Shown here: piece after piece, positions 38,201-50,303 of the stretch
How positions within the stretch are numbered: position 1 is the first letter of the stretch
Layout of the letters: every line of letters starts with the position of its first letter
NCBI GenBank assembly: GCA_037576195.1
Contig: CM075104.1
Span: 22,708,211-22,772,210, forward strand
Direction of reading: 5' to 3'
DNA from: Phytoseiulus persimilis
Lineage: Eukaryota; Arthropoda; Arachnida; Mesostigmata; Phytoseiidae
DNA: 64,000 bases
Made by a program: the position numbers and the translations under genes
The notes under the pieces: generated by a model
Databases searched by the model: none
Seen by the model: the letters and a program-made list of their open reading frames with translations, nothing else
What the model was told of the DNA's origin: nothing

Positions 38201-40396
38201 CTGCAATGCTCCAGCAGGCTTCATCCAGCCTTACGTTCCTGGGCGTTACAGCTTTCGAGAAACTTTGAGAGATGTTTTCGCTCGATTTCAAGATCTTCCA
38301 TGTTCAAGTCAGTTGGCGCTCTTTCCAGATTACACACTAGAGCTCTTCTCAGGGTAAGACAGAATTTGCCTCGGAGAGAGCCGCCATCCGGGCATGGGAT
38401 CCGCAGCAGTTGAGAAAGACAGCACAGAAGAAGCTCTTCAGCACTCATTCCGCGAACCTGCTGCAACATAGGGACTTCGGCTACATCGAGAACGAGAGAC
38501 ATACTATTCACTCGAAATCGTAGAGTTGTCCCTCATGATGCGGTACCAGATGACTTCCCGGACTTCCCGTAAATAGTCTGTGGGAATCGCTTTTTCTCGC
38601 AATTCGATAGCCGGCGCGTGCTCACGCAACAGGCCACAGACAGCGAAGCCGGCTATGCTTGCTAAGTCCACGTAGCTGCTAGAGACAGTATTTCGCCAGA
38701 GAATCTCTGCCAGGTGAGGAGTGTACCGGAAGGGCGCCTGATAGATTGACGGAGAGATTGAAGCGAACCAAGTTTCTGTCAATACCTGGTGAGGTCCATG
38801 GGCGCCGGCACTAGTGATCAATCATCGGGACGACTCAGCTCTTTCGATTATCACGGTCTCGAATCGATCGTAAAATACAGTTGGCATAGCTCTCCGATGG
38901 CGATTTGAGTCCGAGGTGCGAAGCTTCACACGGATCCTCGAACGAACCATGCGTTTCCATCGCGAAACGTTCTCTCGCGTAGCTAGTTCCACGAGTGAGT
39001 CTCCAGCAGCGGACGGCGCAAGCTCAGGATCAGGTGCAGGAATCTTTGTCGAGTTCCGTGTCTGTGGTTGGAATTTGCTTCTCTGAAAATTGGCGGAATA
39101 TTCTCGTCAAAAAGAATCCAGAGTGTGTCCCGGAGTTCCGATTCCAATTCATAAAAAAACTCCCAAGCTTCCCATGGTTGGCCGAGGATATCCCTACGAG
39201 GAATCGGGGCGGATACAAGCGATAACGATCCTCGTCCGCTCCTGAAAGAAAACCGATACTTCGTTGATTTGGTTCAGCATTCCGTACCAAACTCCATCTC
39301 GACTCGAAACCCCCACCCCATCGACATGGCTTGAAGTTGCTCTCAAAAAATACATAAGGGGAGAGATCAAAGCCGCGTTCCGAGGACTAAAATCCGCCCC
39401 CGCTTCCCAAATGGAGCTAAGTTTTTGTCGGAACCCTACACATCGGTCCCGTTCGGAAACTAATGGCGTCTGGTTTCCGTTCAAAGTTATTGACGATCCA
39501 TGAGAACAATTGTAGGCACGGCATCAGCGTCGGAGGGATGCATTGCGGTCTCACAATCCTGCGATTTGCATCCGCTCAAAAAACGATGAAAGCTCATTCC
39601 GTGATTCCGCTGCATGAGTATGGTGATCGTCAAGTTTGCATCATTGAAGAATATTGTGAGTCGCCACAACGCGAGGTTTGGAATGAGGGTCTGCGAGAAG
39701 ATGCAAATGATGTTCAACACTCGGTCTGCTGAAAATTTGGACGCTTCGGACGTTCCCGACGGTTTCGACCTGACTTTTTTCCAAGTCCGCAGCGCTGCTG
39801 GGCTCATAATTCGCTACTCTCCTGGTCACGACGATCTCGCCTTCCCGGAGTAGGATATAGGTCACGTCTCTAGCCAGGCGATTGGTGTCTTTCAGCTAGA
39901 ACGGCTCCAGCTTTTGATGAGAAATAAAATTGCATCGAATACGAAGCGAGGTCAGGTTGGAATGCTTGTACATATACTGATACACGTTCTTTCTGCTCGT
40001 TCCAGATGTGTGTTAGGCCGCGCGTGTCGGAGTGAAAGGGAAAGAACCACGGCGGCCTCTCGAGCAGACGACGCCGAGATCAGGAGCGTTATGTGGTGCG
40101 AGCTGTTGTTGTTATGCTTTGTGGTACATCCGAGTCTTAAGACGTCGAGAAAGAATCTGGCTTCTTGATTGGTCGGTCCGACTGTCGCTGGTCACTCACT
40201 CGGCTAGTTGGCTCACTTCCGCCAATGCAGCAGCTTTAGCCAGACATTCGCACGGTCGCTTGCAGACGTCCTTACGAGGCGGACATTCTTACCAACTTCG
40301 TGTGTATAACGTGTGTGCAACAGCGAGTTGAAGCAACAAAGAAACTGGGCTTGGTTATCCGGAACCGCACCAGCGGCCGCATTTGTCGCTCCTTCG
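35231..40396. other. No confident gene
   Basis: A 13-G run lies at 35,563-35,575. On the - strand, two adjacent frames at 38,504-38,821 and 38,221-38,511 look protein-like, with helical stretches such as YVDLASIAGFAVCGLLREHA and MEDLEIERKHLSKFLESC. The latter ends near a possible GTAAGG donor. Frames at 39.0-39.9 kb on both strands are likewise unassigned. I recognise no family and could not splice them together. The last few hundred bases before 40,397 are the presumed promoter and leader of the BMP receptor gene; no TATA box was seen. Confidence 0.35.
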
Positions 40397-43300
40397 ATGG
40401 GTGCCATGCAGTTTTTCGGCCTAGGACGCATGAAACTGGCGCTGTTTCTTTTCGCCATCGCGAGCAACTTTCAAGGTGAGTTGTCATCTACCTGAGGAAA
40501 ACTTTTAGGAGTTGTGTCATCTATGTATCGTTTGGCTTTCTTGCTTGACGCGAATGTTCTCAAGTTAGAGGAACGCGAGCCGTATTTCTGGTTGGCCTCC
40601 ACGGTTGATATGTCCATGCAATCGAGCCGGAGCGTACTTGGACGAAGGTTCCTCAGAGCAGAGTTCTCTACCGATGCGCAGCACTAGAAAACTAGCTGCC
40701 CGCCTGCAAATATCCGCGTGAAGATTTTTCTTCGACTCGAAAAATTCTGTCAGAACGCTTGTCCGCGCCAAGTTCCATTTTCTAGCCTCTCGAAGTCGGT
40801 AGAAGTCGCCCAACTTGTGTACAATGGACCTAGCAGCAGAAAGACGTAACCTGGCTTTGAGTTATTTTGGGTTGGGCCAGAGCGTTCGACGGCGCGAACT
40901 ATAAGACTTTTGAGGTCCGAGTTGGGGGAGCCTCCATCTTTCCGTGTGCATCTCCCTTGCACTTCATAGCTCCAATAAAGTACTGAAAATTCGGAGTTCT
41001 CTGCGAATGTTACCGCGTTATTTTCATACCGCAAGCGAACACTGCGAAGAAGACAAAACACCGCTCACACCGTGGGGCGCTGATGTTGTCAGAAATCGCC
41101 AGCCATAAGGTCGGATGCTGGGGCCTCGCAGACTTGAATGATCGTCAGTCTGCTCGGTTGTCCGGTCGTCCTGTTAACTGACACTTGTTGACAACGGGGA
41201 GCTCGTTCGGCCTTTCGGTCGATGCCGAGGAGCATTGCGAGCTCACTCACTCTTAACGAGGGTGGGTGAGCGATCTCCTGAGCTCATTTCTTGAACCGGT
41301 CTCGGATAACAGGATGAGTCTTAGACATCCGGCTCGAGCGGTGAACTTTTCCGAATAATATCGGTCTCTAGAGCGGCTCACTGGATCGATAACAAGGTTG
41401 CCGGGACTCATTGCCGGAACGAAAAACCTGGGTCCGAACGGAAGCAGAAGTACAACTTCCAACTCTTAATCCGTTCGACGGATGCCAGAAGAGTCGGCGA
41501 TCGTGCCACGGAGAGGAAAGCCCTCCCGATCGCAGAATTTCATGCTCAAGAGAGTGAACGAGTTCAAACGGGGTCGGTATCAGTAAATACGGACTCCGGT
41601 CGACTGCGGGGAGTCATTTGGAACGGATCGTCTCCTCGGCTCAGTCATAACACACATCATATGGCCAAGAATAATTCCTCTCTGTGAACAGGAAACGTTG
41701 ACCTCCAGCTCGAAAGCTCATGGCAGGAAGTTCGCGCTGAGTCCACCATTCTGTTCAGTTTTTTTCGAGCATTCCCATCAGCAGTGGTTCAAGATGACTC
41801 TTCCACGGCTCTCTTAGCCGACCATGCGCTTCTCGGCCCGTGACAGTTGATATTTTTGTCGTGGAGAAAAGTCATGCGGTTTCCATTATATTTCGTTTCC
41901 ATTCGGTTTCCTCTCAGTTCAATGTCTGCCGCTCGCCGATAATGGCTAACAGACCTCGCACGGGGACTGAGCAGTTGGGCTCAATGGCAAATGCCTAATA
42001 CTCGAAAACTGGAATGCGTACGACGCCGATCCTCATTTCACAGCTCTGATTCACCCACTTTAGCAGTGAGAGCCAAAAATTCAGCGCTGCTTCAACCGAT
42101 TCGGCTATTCCCACTGCTCGCGATCTCACAATTTCATTTCGGTGGCCCGGTAATATTGAGCAACTCCTTCGTCAGTCTCGGAAAAGCGGAACCTAAAGCA
42201 CAATCGACGCCACTTTCAGCTTCGGAAATGTACAGATTGGATTGCCATTGCGAAGGCCATTGTCCTGAAGGAACTAAAAATGGCACGTGTACAATATTCA
42301 CTGTTGGAGGGATGTGCTGGACGCACGTCGAAGAAGTGCACAACGTAGCAACGAATAAACTTGAGTTGGAATACACGTACGGCTGCTCCGAAGAAGACAA
42401 TGCCCTACTCACGTGCAGGAGCCACTTGCTGAAGCACAAGGTTAGCTTTCTGGATTGAAGTCTAACATTTTATGCATTACAAGAAAATCATCCGATTCCG
42501 AAAGTGCTGTCTCAATCGCTCTGGCTCTAACAAGAGGTGTTGTTCGTTCCAGGTGCCTATGAACATCGAATGCTGCCGGAATGAGCCGTACTGCAACAAA
42601 AATTTGAAGCCGACGATGGCTCCGCCACAAGACGTCGAAGAAGCAGACATCAGAGATCACACGGGCTTGGTCGTCTGCATAGTGGCACTGATCATGATTT
42701 CTGTTCTGGCTCTTGGTCTCTCTCTGTTATTCTGTCGGCGGAGACGCAAGCGTCTCGAGACGTCCGAGGACGAAAGTTTCCTGCCGGGAGGCTCCAAATC
42801 ACTGCAAGAGTTGATCGACTGCAGCATTACGAGTGGCAGCGGGTCAGGTCTCCCAAGGATGGTTCAAAGAACGATTGCTCGCCAAGTGGAACTAGTGTGT
42901 CCGATTGGCAAGGGCCGCTATGGTGAGGTCTTCAAAGCGACGTGGAAAGGCGAATCCGTCGCCTGCAAAGTGTTCCTACCAACTGAGGAGGCCTCCTGGA
43001 GTCGCGAAATCGATATTTACCAGACCGACCTCCTGCGACATGATCACATTCTGGGCTTCATCGCCGCCGACATCCGCGGCACGGGAGGTTGGACACAATT
43101 GTTGCTAATCACAACCTACCAGGATAACGGCTCCCTGTACGACTTCCTGATGGCCAACAAACTCGACGAAGATCAGGCCGTGGAGATGGCCTTGACGGCG
43201 TGCAGCGGTCTCTGTCATCTTCACACCGAAATTCTCGGCAAGCAGGCGAAGCCAGCTATAGCTCACAGGGACATAAAGTCCAAGAATATTTTGGTGAGTC

Positions 43301-43939
43301 TAGGAGAACATCGAAACCTGCCTCGAAACACAACTTCCATGCTGCATGTGAAGCTTTTCGTTTGACGAAACCGAGAAACTTTCGGGAATGGCAACTCATT
43401 ATTCGGCGTTACAGGTCAAGCGCGATTTCACGTGCTGTATCGCGGACTTCGGACTGGCCGTCCGCTTCAACAGGAACTTGAATCAAATCGACATCGGGCC
43501 AAACAACGCTCGAGTTGGGACAATCCGTTACATGGCCCCTGAAGTGCTGGACGAAACACTCAAAACGGAGAACTTCAACTCCTACTGCCAAGCAGATATG
43601 TACAGTTTTGCCCTGGTGCTCTGGGAGATAGCTTCTCGAATCGTCCGCGATGGTAAGGCGGACGATTACCATATCCCTTATCACGATTCGGTGTCGAACG
43701 ATCCAAAGTTCGATGAGATGAAGAAGGTAGTCTGTATTTCGGGCATTCGACCCCACATTCCCGATCACTGGAGAGAGCACGAGGCGACAGCCGGATTGGT
43801 GCGAATAATCTTAGAGCTCTGGTCGTTCAAGCCATCGAGTAGATTGACCGCACTCCGGGTGAAGAAGTCGTTGACCAAACTGGAGAACGAAGTCACCTCA
43901 AAGCGTTTCGTCTCCACAACTATACCGATACCAGACTAG
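40397..43939 (+). CDS. BMP-type TGF-beta type I receptor serine/threonine kinase (thickveins/BMPR1 class)
   Basis: Transmembrane receptor that phosphorylates Mad/Smad1/5 when bound to BMP ligand and a type II receptor. Exons: 40,397-40,475 (signal peptide MKLALFLFAIASNFQ), 42,220-42,440 (or from 42,187; both acceptors fit the phase), 42,553-43,293 and 43,415-43,939. Phases 1, 0, 0 all match with GT-AG sites, giving 521 (or 532) residues; human BMPR1A has 532. The Cys-rich ectodomain (about 30-120) ends in ECCRNEPYCN. One membrane helix lies at about 137-160 and the GS box TSGSGSGLP at about 193-201. The kinase has GKGRYGEV, Lys in ACKVF (about 239), the BMP-type L45 loop AADIRGTGGWTQ (about 271-282), HRDIKSKN (about 338-345) and DFG (about 358-360). 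It differs from family norms: ADFGLAV (BMPR1A/1B have DLG), GTIRYMAPEV (usual GTKRYMPPEV) and a changed C-lobe (IPDHW, LELWSF). All frames are open, so it is probably functional, perhaps a diverged paralogue. Confidence 0.93.
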
Positions 43940-44071
43940 TATGAGCTGCAGACCGTAGGTAACAGCAATTATTTGTGTAATATTTATTTGAAGTACGAGT
44001 CGAGTCCGAAAAACGGACAAGACGGGCCAGAATCGGCCAACGAAGGTCGCAGGAAGCGATCGAAGAGAACG

Positions 44072-44077
44072 AATAAA
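44072..44077 (+). terminator. Polyadenylation signal of the BMP receptor gene
   Basis: AATAAA (GAACGAATAAACTC) lies 133 bp after the TAG stop at 43,937-43,939. Confidence 0.55.
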
Positions 44078-46237
44078 CTCAAACGTAAAGTTAAGTCTTT
44101 CTAGGTTCTGTTGAAATGGCTGGGGCCCAAACGACACGACTCCTATCGCTCACCAGCTCCGCGTGCCTCGATTGGGCCTGAGTTTTCTCCCTAAATTGGT
44201 TCACTGAGTGCTTGATGTCGTTTGGGCTCACCATTTCGTTACAACCGTTCGTTGAGGATGCATGCGTGCGGTGTTTGGTGTGATTCAGGAGCTGTGCGAG
44301 CCGTGATTTCGAAACTTGACTTAATTACTCTTAAATCTCATCACGGCTTTCCAGCGAAACCGAATTCCCTCCGGGTACCGAACGATTGCTTCCGGGCTCC
44401 GGATTCGTGATCGGCGACTCATATCCGGAGGTATGAGGTGCCTGACTCATGCCATCGCTAGCGCCTTGTATGCCGCGAACGGACCTTAAAAACTACGGCT
44501 TGCAGCTCAAAGTTTAATTTCGAGGTTTTCACCGTTTACATCAGAATCGGGCTGAGTTATACTTTGAATGGAATGAAGATGTGAGGGTGGTTGGTGTTGG
44601 GCTTCCGGTGCTCCACAATGACCATGAAAGGCGGCCTTAAACAATGTTGGGTCGTTGCGAGCGTTTTTTCGCGAGAAAATCAACCACGGATGACAACGGA
44701 TTATGCCAAAATTTTGGCATTCCTCGCGACATTCCTCCAACTACTCATCATGCTCTCAAAGTATTTTCTGAGGAGGTTTGCGATTACTTCCTCGAATATC
44801 GTTCTTCCTGCAGCTGGGAAATACCCAACTTCGAGCAGACGAAGCAAATCGTCGCCGCAGTCTCAGTGCATCACAACTCCGATGTACGAATCGGGTGCGG
44901 CAAATTTTCCGCGGCGAATTCAGCCGTTGACCTCCAGAGGAGTGAATGATGTCGAATCCTATGTACCGACCTCGATTCAATTCGGTCTCCGAACGCAGGC
45001 TCGGGGGTGCCTGGAGGCGAGTATGTGATGTAAATATTGTGTTCATACTGGAGGCAGAAAGAAAACTTATTTCTCCGTGCCATAAAATGTTGTACATTAA
45101 CACTGATCGCTACAGTAAGGAAAAATGTGAACTCAATGAACTGTCATTTAATCAATGAATTAATCAATGAATCTTGAATTCAATATATGAATGCAATCGA
45201 GCAATGTGAAAAACAATGTACATGCCTTGACATAGCTCTTAGAAATAAACTCGAAATTTTTGGCTTATAAACATATTCTTTCTTGTGATAGTGCCTCATG
45301 CGTGAGAAATCCTTTCGTCGGAAGACTATGGGATATTCCGTAGCCGGAGGCAGAGCGAGGACCAGACCCTTCGGAAATTGCAATCAACAGGAACGGCGAC
45401 GAACCAAGACTCGAAAATTCGAAAACCGACGTCAGGCGCGATTGGACAGATCTGGAACTTCAGGCTCACACGAGCACTTCGGTGCTCATGGAATTGGAGG
45501 GCTCTGAGAAGGTTCCGACAGAAGAGTAAAGGAGCTTGGGTAATCTCGAAGCCTGATCCCGGAACCCAGCAACCTTCGCGTCCACGTAATCGATGGAACT
45601 GCACCGTCGCCTCCTCCGACGACTGTCGTGGTAATTTCGCGAGCCCCCACGTGAGTGCAGCGAGTAAGTTCAGCGGATCTCTCGTGTTTCCTTTCCCAAT
45701 CTTTCAGGATGATTCTCGCATCCCTCCTTGTCTCCTGACCGCTGTCCTCAGGCGTCTGGCGAGCCTTCCGTCACGGGTTGATTGGTGACGCTCTTCATTA
45801 TCATGTGGGGAAAACACGCTCATGCTCACCCCGGTGCTCCCTCGACTTCTGCGCCGGCCACCACTTTTGATCTATCGTGCCAGTGATTCATGTTCTGTTC
45901 CCCGTGGTTTTTAGCCGTGGCGGAAATCATCTTTCCTATCGGTCTCACACGTCGCTCGGCCAAAACGAAATCCCAGACAGCCGACGAATAGTTTGAGGCT
46001 CCCGTGGGCATCCGATGCATCGGGGGTCGACCTCCTGGTATTTGAATTTGGCTGGATTTGGCGATTTCGAGAAGGGTTAGCCCTGTTTTATTGTTCATTG
46101 CCTTCTTCATGTCTGATCAATCTCCTATCGTCTCTCCCTCCTCACGGTTATGATGGAAAGTCCGTTCTCGGGTCTAACATTCTTTCCGTATTCAAGAGGA
46201 ATGTCTGAAATGAGTATTACGTTTCCAAGAGTTTTCG
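44078..46237. other. No confident gene
   Basis: Overlapping frames at 44.5-45.1 kb (both strands) and 45.3-45.8 kb (both strands) carry no recognisable domain. The + frame at 44,644-44,949 is the most protein-like (HALKVFSEEVCDYFLEY). It has no start or splice context I can defend. Confidence 0.4.
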
Positions 46238-46690
46238 TCAACAATTCGCTGCTGTGTTAATATGCTCAGTGACCATCATGGATGGAATCATGCTTGCCCA
46301 TCTGGTGGGATCCATCGCACTTGTCCGTGCGAAGCAGCAGATCTTTCTCTGAGCCTCTCCAGCTTCGAAGGTGGACCATCCGAGTTCTGCTAGTACGTAT
46401 TCGAAGGCCATCTTGTGTACGGCGATTTCCTTGGCCCGTTTTCTTGCTGCGACCTGTGCGCTGTCGAACATGGCCTTCAGTTGCTTCGTAGCCCTTGATG
46501 CCAGCACAGCATTAACGTACGTCAGTTTGGGCACCACAGTGAGTTTTCGTTGGATCCTTGTGATTTCAGATCGCTCGAAAGTCCACATGGCTTGGGCATG
46601 TATGCGTTGCAAGGTGTTAAGCGCATCCCTCTTCCATTCTTGTTCCAACTAGCATGGGTAGTTGGACTCGTTGCTAGAACGAAGCTATTG
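46238..46690 (-). mobile_element. LINE (non-LTR) retrotransposon 3' end, decayed
   Basis: On the - strand a frame of about 136 codons ends at 46,238. It carries the pattern found after the reverse transcriptase in many arthropod LINE ORF2 proteins, notably in ticks. A KLTYVNAVL segment comes first, then the ELGWSTFEAGEAQRKI motif, then a basic/aromatic stretch with RWASMI. In intact elements this is the C-terminal domain (PKLTYANAV...LGWSSFEAREA...). The RT core is absent upstream, so this is a 5'-truncated or broken copy. Truncation at the 5' end is the usual outcome of LINE insertion. The clade is not determined. Confidence 0.72.
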
Positions 46691-46743
46691 GAAATAATTC
46701 GTGCAGGAAACATCATCCACTCATATGAATTTCCTTTCCCGTA

Positions 46744-46836
46744 ATTCCGTATCACGAGGAATATTTCCTGTGATTCCGTATCACCGGATTTATTCTCCGT
46801 AACGCCGTAACACGGCGAAATTCCGTAATACGGCAA
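46744..46836. repeat. Short repeat array of ATTCCGTA hairpin units
   Basis: ATTCCGTA occurs at 46,744, 46,773 and 46,820, with related CTCCGTAA and GCCGTAAC between. Several units are followed by their own complement: ATTCC (46,744-46,748) with GGAAT (46,758-46,762), GCCGT (46,804) with ACGGC (46,812), and CCGTA-A-TACGG at 46,823-46,833. It lies just 5' of the LINE relic as read on the - strand. It may be a piece of a satellite or of another element. Confidence 0.65.
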
Positions 46837-48277
46837 TACAAGTCTGACTACGACACCATGGCCCTAAGGAGTTGTACCCATCCTTCGTCCATGCCAAGGT
46901 CCATCAATGTCGTCCGTAGTTGATCTCTTGTTATCCTATCGCATGCTTCAAAGTTGGCGACTTCGGCAACTCGGGAGATAGGAGACAACGGAGACAGGCC
47001 GGGGAGAAAACTTCCGATGGAGTTGGTGATTCAATGAATGCAAATCAATGTTCCAGGACTATCACTGTGGAATCGGTTTTCCTCTCCAAGCAGAGTAGAC
47101 GGTGACGAAGGCGGTTCCTCAGTGAAACAGTCAGTACAGCAAGAACTCCTCGCAACGGAGCAAGTGTGGATAACAGCATTGATTTCAAAGAAACGAAAAT
47201 ACGCACTGCCCGAATCGTGAGGCATGATACATTCCTACCAGTGTGCACCCAGTGTCTCTGGAACAAAGTATCCCTCGGATGCGATTCTCCGGACTAACCT
47301 ACCTGTTGCTCGTCGAGCTTCGGAAGGATTCGATGAATTTACGAGTAGACAGAGAGGGTTTTTTTTCCTCGCTCGCACATCCCAAGGAGTCAGCGAGGGG
47401 CTGAGATTAGTCTTCAGGTCGACGAGTGTTTCCCGAGTGGGCTTGCCACGCGCATCTTTCGAGTCTGTGGCCCTTTTCCGCGCCGCCCTTTAAGCTTATG
47501 CAACATGCAATCTGGAGCTCAGTCAGACGCTCCAAGGAGAACCGGTCTCACTCCAGACATTTTTGTTCTCAACGGGTAGTGGACAGACTAGATTTCACAC
47601 AGCCCACATCACGCTGGTGAACTCTGAAACAACCTTTTCCAATATCGTCCTTTCCTCTGGCGACATTTCCCCAATACCTCTTCACGAACTCCGGATGCCT
47701 TCGGTGAGAGACCGCAAGAGTCACGCACGCCGATGCCATTTCACAGGATGTTTGGTCTCCTTCGCCCGCGTTCTAACAGTTATTCCAGTCTAGGGGCATC
47801 TGATCTTTCCTATACGATTGGTTTCCACGGAATACAAGACTGGAAAAGCTGCTGAAATCTCCCTTGAGAGCATCAGGGTAAAGAATAGAATTGAAGGCCG
47901 CAATGCACGAAAGTTGCCTCAACAAACTTAGTGTTGGACCTGTTGGGAGGATCAATGGACGATAAGGTGAGAAAGGGGGTTCATATCCGAACGAATGCGA
48001 ATTTTCCGTTTCACTTACAGCGCCCCTTTCATTTTCGTTTATGCGAATCCGTCATAAGATATTCATCCGATCAGAATCGTTAGGAGCATACAAGACAGCA
48101 GATTTCCGATCCACATTTTCGGGGAAAAGCACGGCTCTGGATGCACGGTTGACTTCGAGCTTGATCCATCACAATGTCGGTCCGTAAGATTCTTCATGCC
48201 CGTGAGAGAGAGCATCGGAGTGGGCTTCTGAGATCAGTCAAGATGAGAGCATGGACCGGTTCCCACTTCCCGGGGCT
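46837..48277. other. No gene recognised
   Basis: Only short frames are found on both strands. A - strand frame at 47,773-47,955 and + frames at 47.2-47.8 kb show no domain. The 3' untranslated region of the - strand SAAL1 gene must run into the upper end of this stretch. No canonical AATAAA was noted for it within the first 200 bp. Confidence 0.45.
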
Positions 48278-50303
48278 TCAGCGAGCGACACCTCTAGTGA
48301 GGGCAGCTAGGGCAGATTCAAGTGACTCTCTCAGAGACTCATCTTCGGGCAGCGGCTCCCGGATTTCTCGCAGCAGTTGGAAAGTACACTGGCTCACTGC
48401 AGAATCTGCGAAACACACAGATTAAGAGCGTTCGTAGTCTCCCACACGCGACGGATAGACCCGGGAATTCACCCACCATCAAGCAGGAGATGCCGTCCTT
48501 TATCCGACAGGCTCGCCAGAAACGAATAGGGTAGGCAGAGCAGTTCGTATTTCTCAACTCGCGCGATATCGTCAGGCAAACTCGCCAGGAAGGCTTTCAG
48601 TAAACAGCCGAAGTCTTCACCGCATAAATCGAGGATAGGGGCAAACTGCGTTTCGCACTCCAGCGTATAGAGAATGTGCCAGTAACTCTTCAAAACGTCG
48701 TTCTGGGACCTTGATTCAATGAAATTAGTTTGATTAAACGAAGAAGAGTACTTCTGAGGCAGGTATCAGGTACGAGATGAGCGGACTCACAAGAATTGCA
48801 TCGCCGCCGACGTCAGAGCTCGAACGAAATCCAGGTTTGCCGTGGCAGCTTTGAACGGAGACTGCGTATCTACGATTCGGAAGACCAGCCTGAGAGTGGA
48901 GCTCAATAGATCACCTGAGAAGAATCAGTTCCTGGTATTCCGATCTTCCCGGAAGAAATTTGTTCGCGTGCATGAACGATGAATCCCTTACCATTCAAGG
49001 AGTTGCACAGAATATGCTGGAGATGATCTACAGTCGGCGCGAGGTTATCACAGATGTTGTCCATCCACAACGTGGAAGCTGTCTCATGTGCGAGACATGT
49101 CTGGACGAGTCTGCACAGTTGGAGTAAAGTCGGGACGTCTGTACTGCCCAGAAGCCATAGGCAAACCCGGCTAATGAAAAGAGGGGATCGGCATTCAACG
49201 AGTCGACGCGATACTGCACAGTGTTCCACTCCTATATATCTAACGAAAAGTTCGCTCACATCAAGCAATCCGTTTTCGAGACAGGCTCGCATATCTCGTC
49301 AAAAGTGCACATGTTACCCAAGATCCCAACCAGAATCTCGACAAGGCGAGGAGACTTCGTTGGTGATATCAGACTGATGAATATTTTCGGTGCGTTGAAC
49401 TCCAACAAGAAGGCAGAAACTTCCTGAATAGAGCCGTTCAGCTCGTTAGATAGCCTCATCGTTCTCCAGAACTAACCCCCGGAAATTAACGATACAAAGA
49501 GGAAAGCTCGAGAATGCGGAGCAATGTCAGGCTCTCGTCTCTGCATGCTTCGCGGCTGTCTCCGGAAGAGCTGCTGATGTGACCAGGGCTCTATCGGAAC
49601 ACAAAATCCAGATTCCAGTAGTATGGCGGCTGGATTACCTGATTCGCGGACATATCCCATAGCGTGCAGAGTCGTTCTTCGATGTCTTCACTGAGATTTA
49701 TCATAGCTTCACCCCCTTCGTCATCCCTTTGTGACTCGGGTTTTTCCTCCACCGACTGTGGATGAGAAGGAAGTCGATTGAGTGCAACGGTGGACGTTCG
49801 GTTCGAACGCGAACTCAGATTTGAATCAGGAAGCGAAGAAGAAGCAAAAGAGCTCAAGGTTGACACCCTCCCCGAGATCGAAGGATCGATCAGAAGTCGT
49901 CGTCCTCGTAGGTGCTATGGAACTTTGAATATTCTGGCCGAAGGACGGCAAGCTCGACGACCCCTATCGAAGCAACGCGGCCCGCAACCTTGTGTGCATA
50001 TGAATTTTCACACCTGTTGGGCTGCTTCGAGTGGACTGCGCAGAGCAGGGAGATCAATGATCTGAGATTCATACCCCTAATTGTTGGAAGTGATGAGCCA
50101 GGAGCTATCAGTCGAGATACTCGCGGATTGGGCTTTGCCATTATTCCGATCAACCTCACCTTGATAGTGTCCAAGAGGATCTGGAACAGCCACGACTTTG
50201 AGAAGGTCGTGTCCCCGATTGAGGTCTCATTGACGAAATCTTCAAGGCCAGGAGGGGGACTAGGATTTCGATCTGGGGGGAAATGCGCCAGGGCATTACT
50301 CAT
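48278..50303 (-). CDS. SAAL1: SAAL1 (serum amyloid A-like 1) armadillo-like protein
   Basis: Seven coding exons on the - strand: 50,303-50,160, 49,755-49,639, 49,423-49,260, 49,170-48,992, 48,914-48,791, 48,709-48,477 and 48,405-48,278. Junction phases 0, 0, 2, 1, 2, 1 all match with GT-AG sites; the total of 1,089 nt encodes 362 residues. The N-terminus carries the SAAL1 signature DRNPSPPPG followed by TTFSKSWLFQILLDTIK. Exons 2-3 give EERLCTLWDMS, LEFNAPKIFISL and VEILVGILGNM, a close match in order and spacing to vertebrate SAAL1. The rest is Leu-rich helical repeat, and the C-terminus (FQLLREIREPLPEDESLRESLE) matches the end of the family. It is shorter than the human protein (about 474 residues), mainly through a shorter C-terminal half. 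SAAL1 is a cytoplasmic or nuclear protein linked to cell proliferation in vertebrates; its biochemical role is not settled. Acidic, Ser/Glu-rich residues 49-65 are poorly conserved. Confidence 0.9.

Noticed and set aside
49756-49866. Upstream extension of SAAL1 exon 2 in an open frame
   Set aside because: It has no ATG, and the acceptor at 49,756 (TCATCCACAG) joins exon 1 in the correct phase, so the extension is intron.
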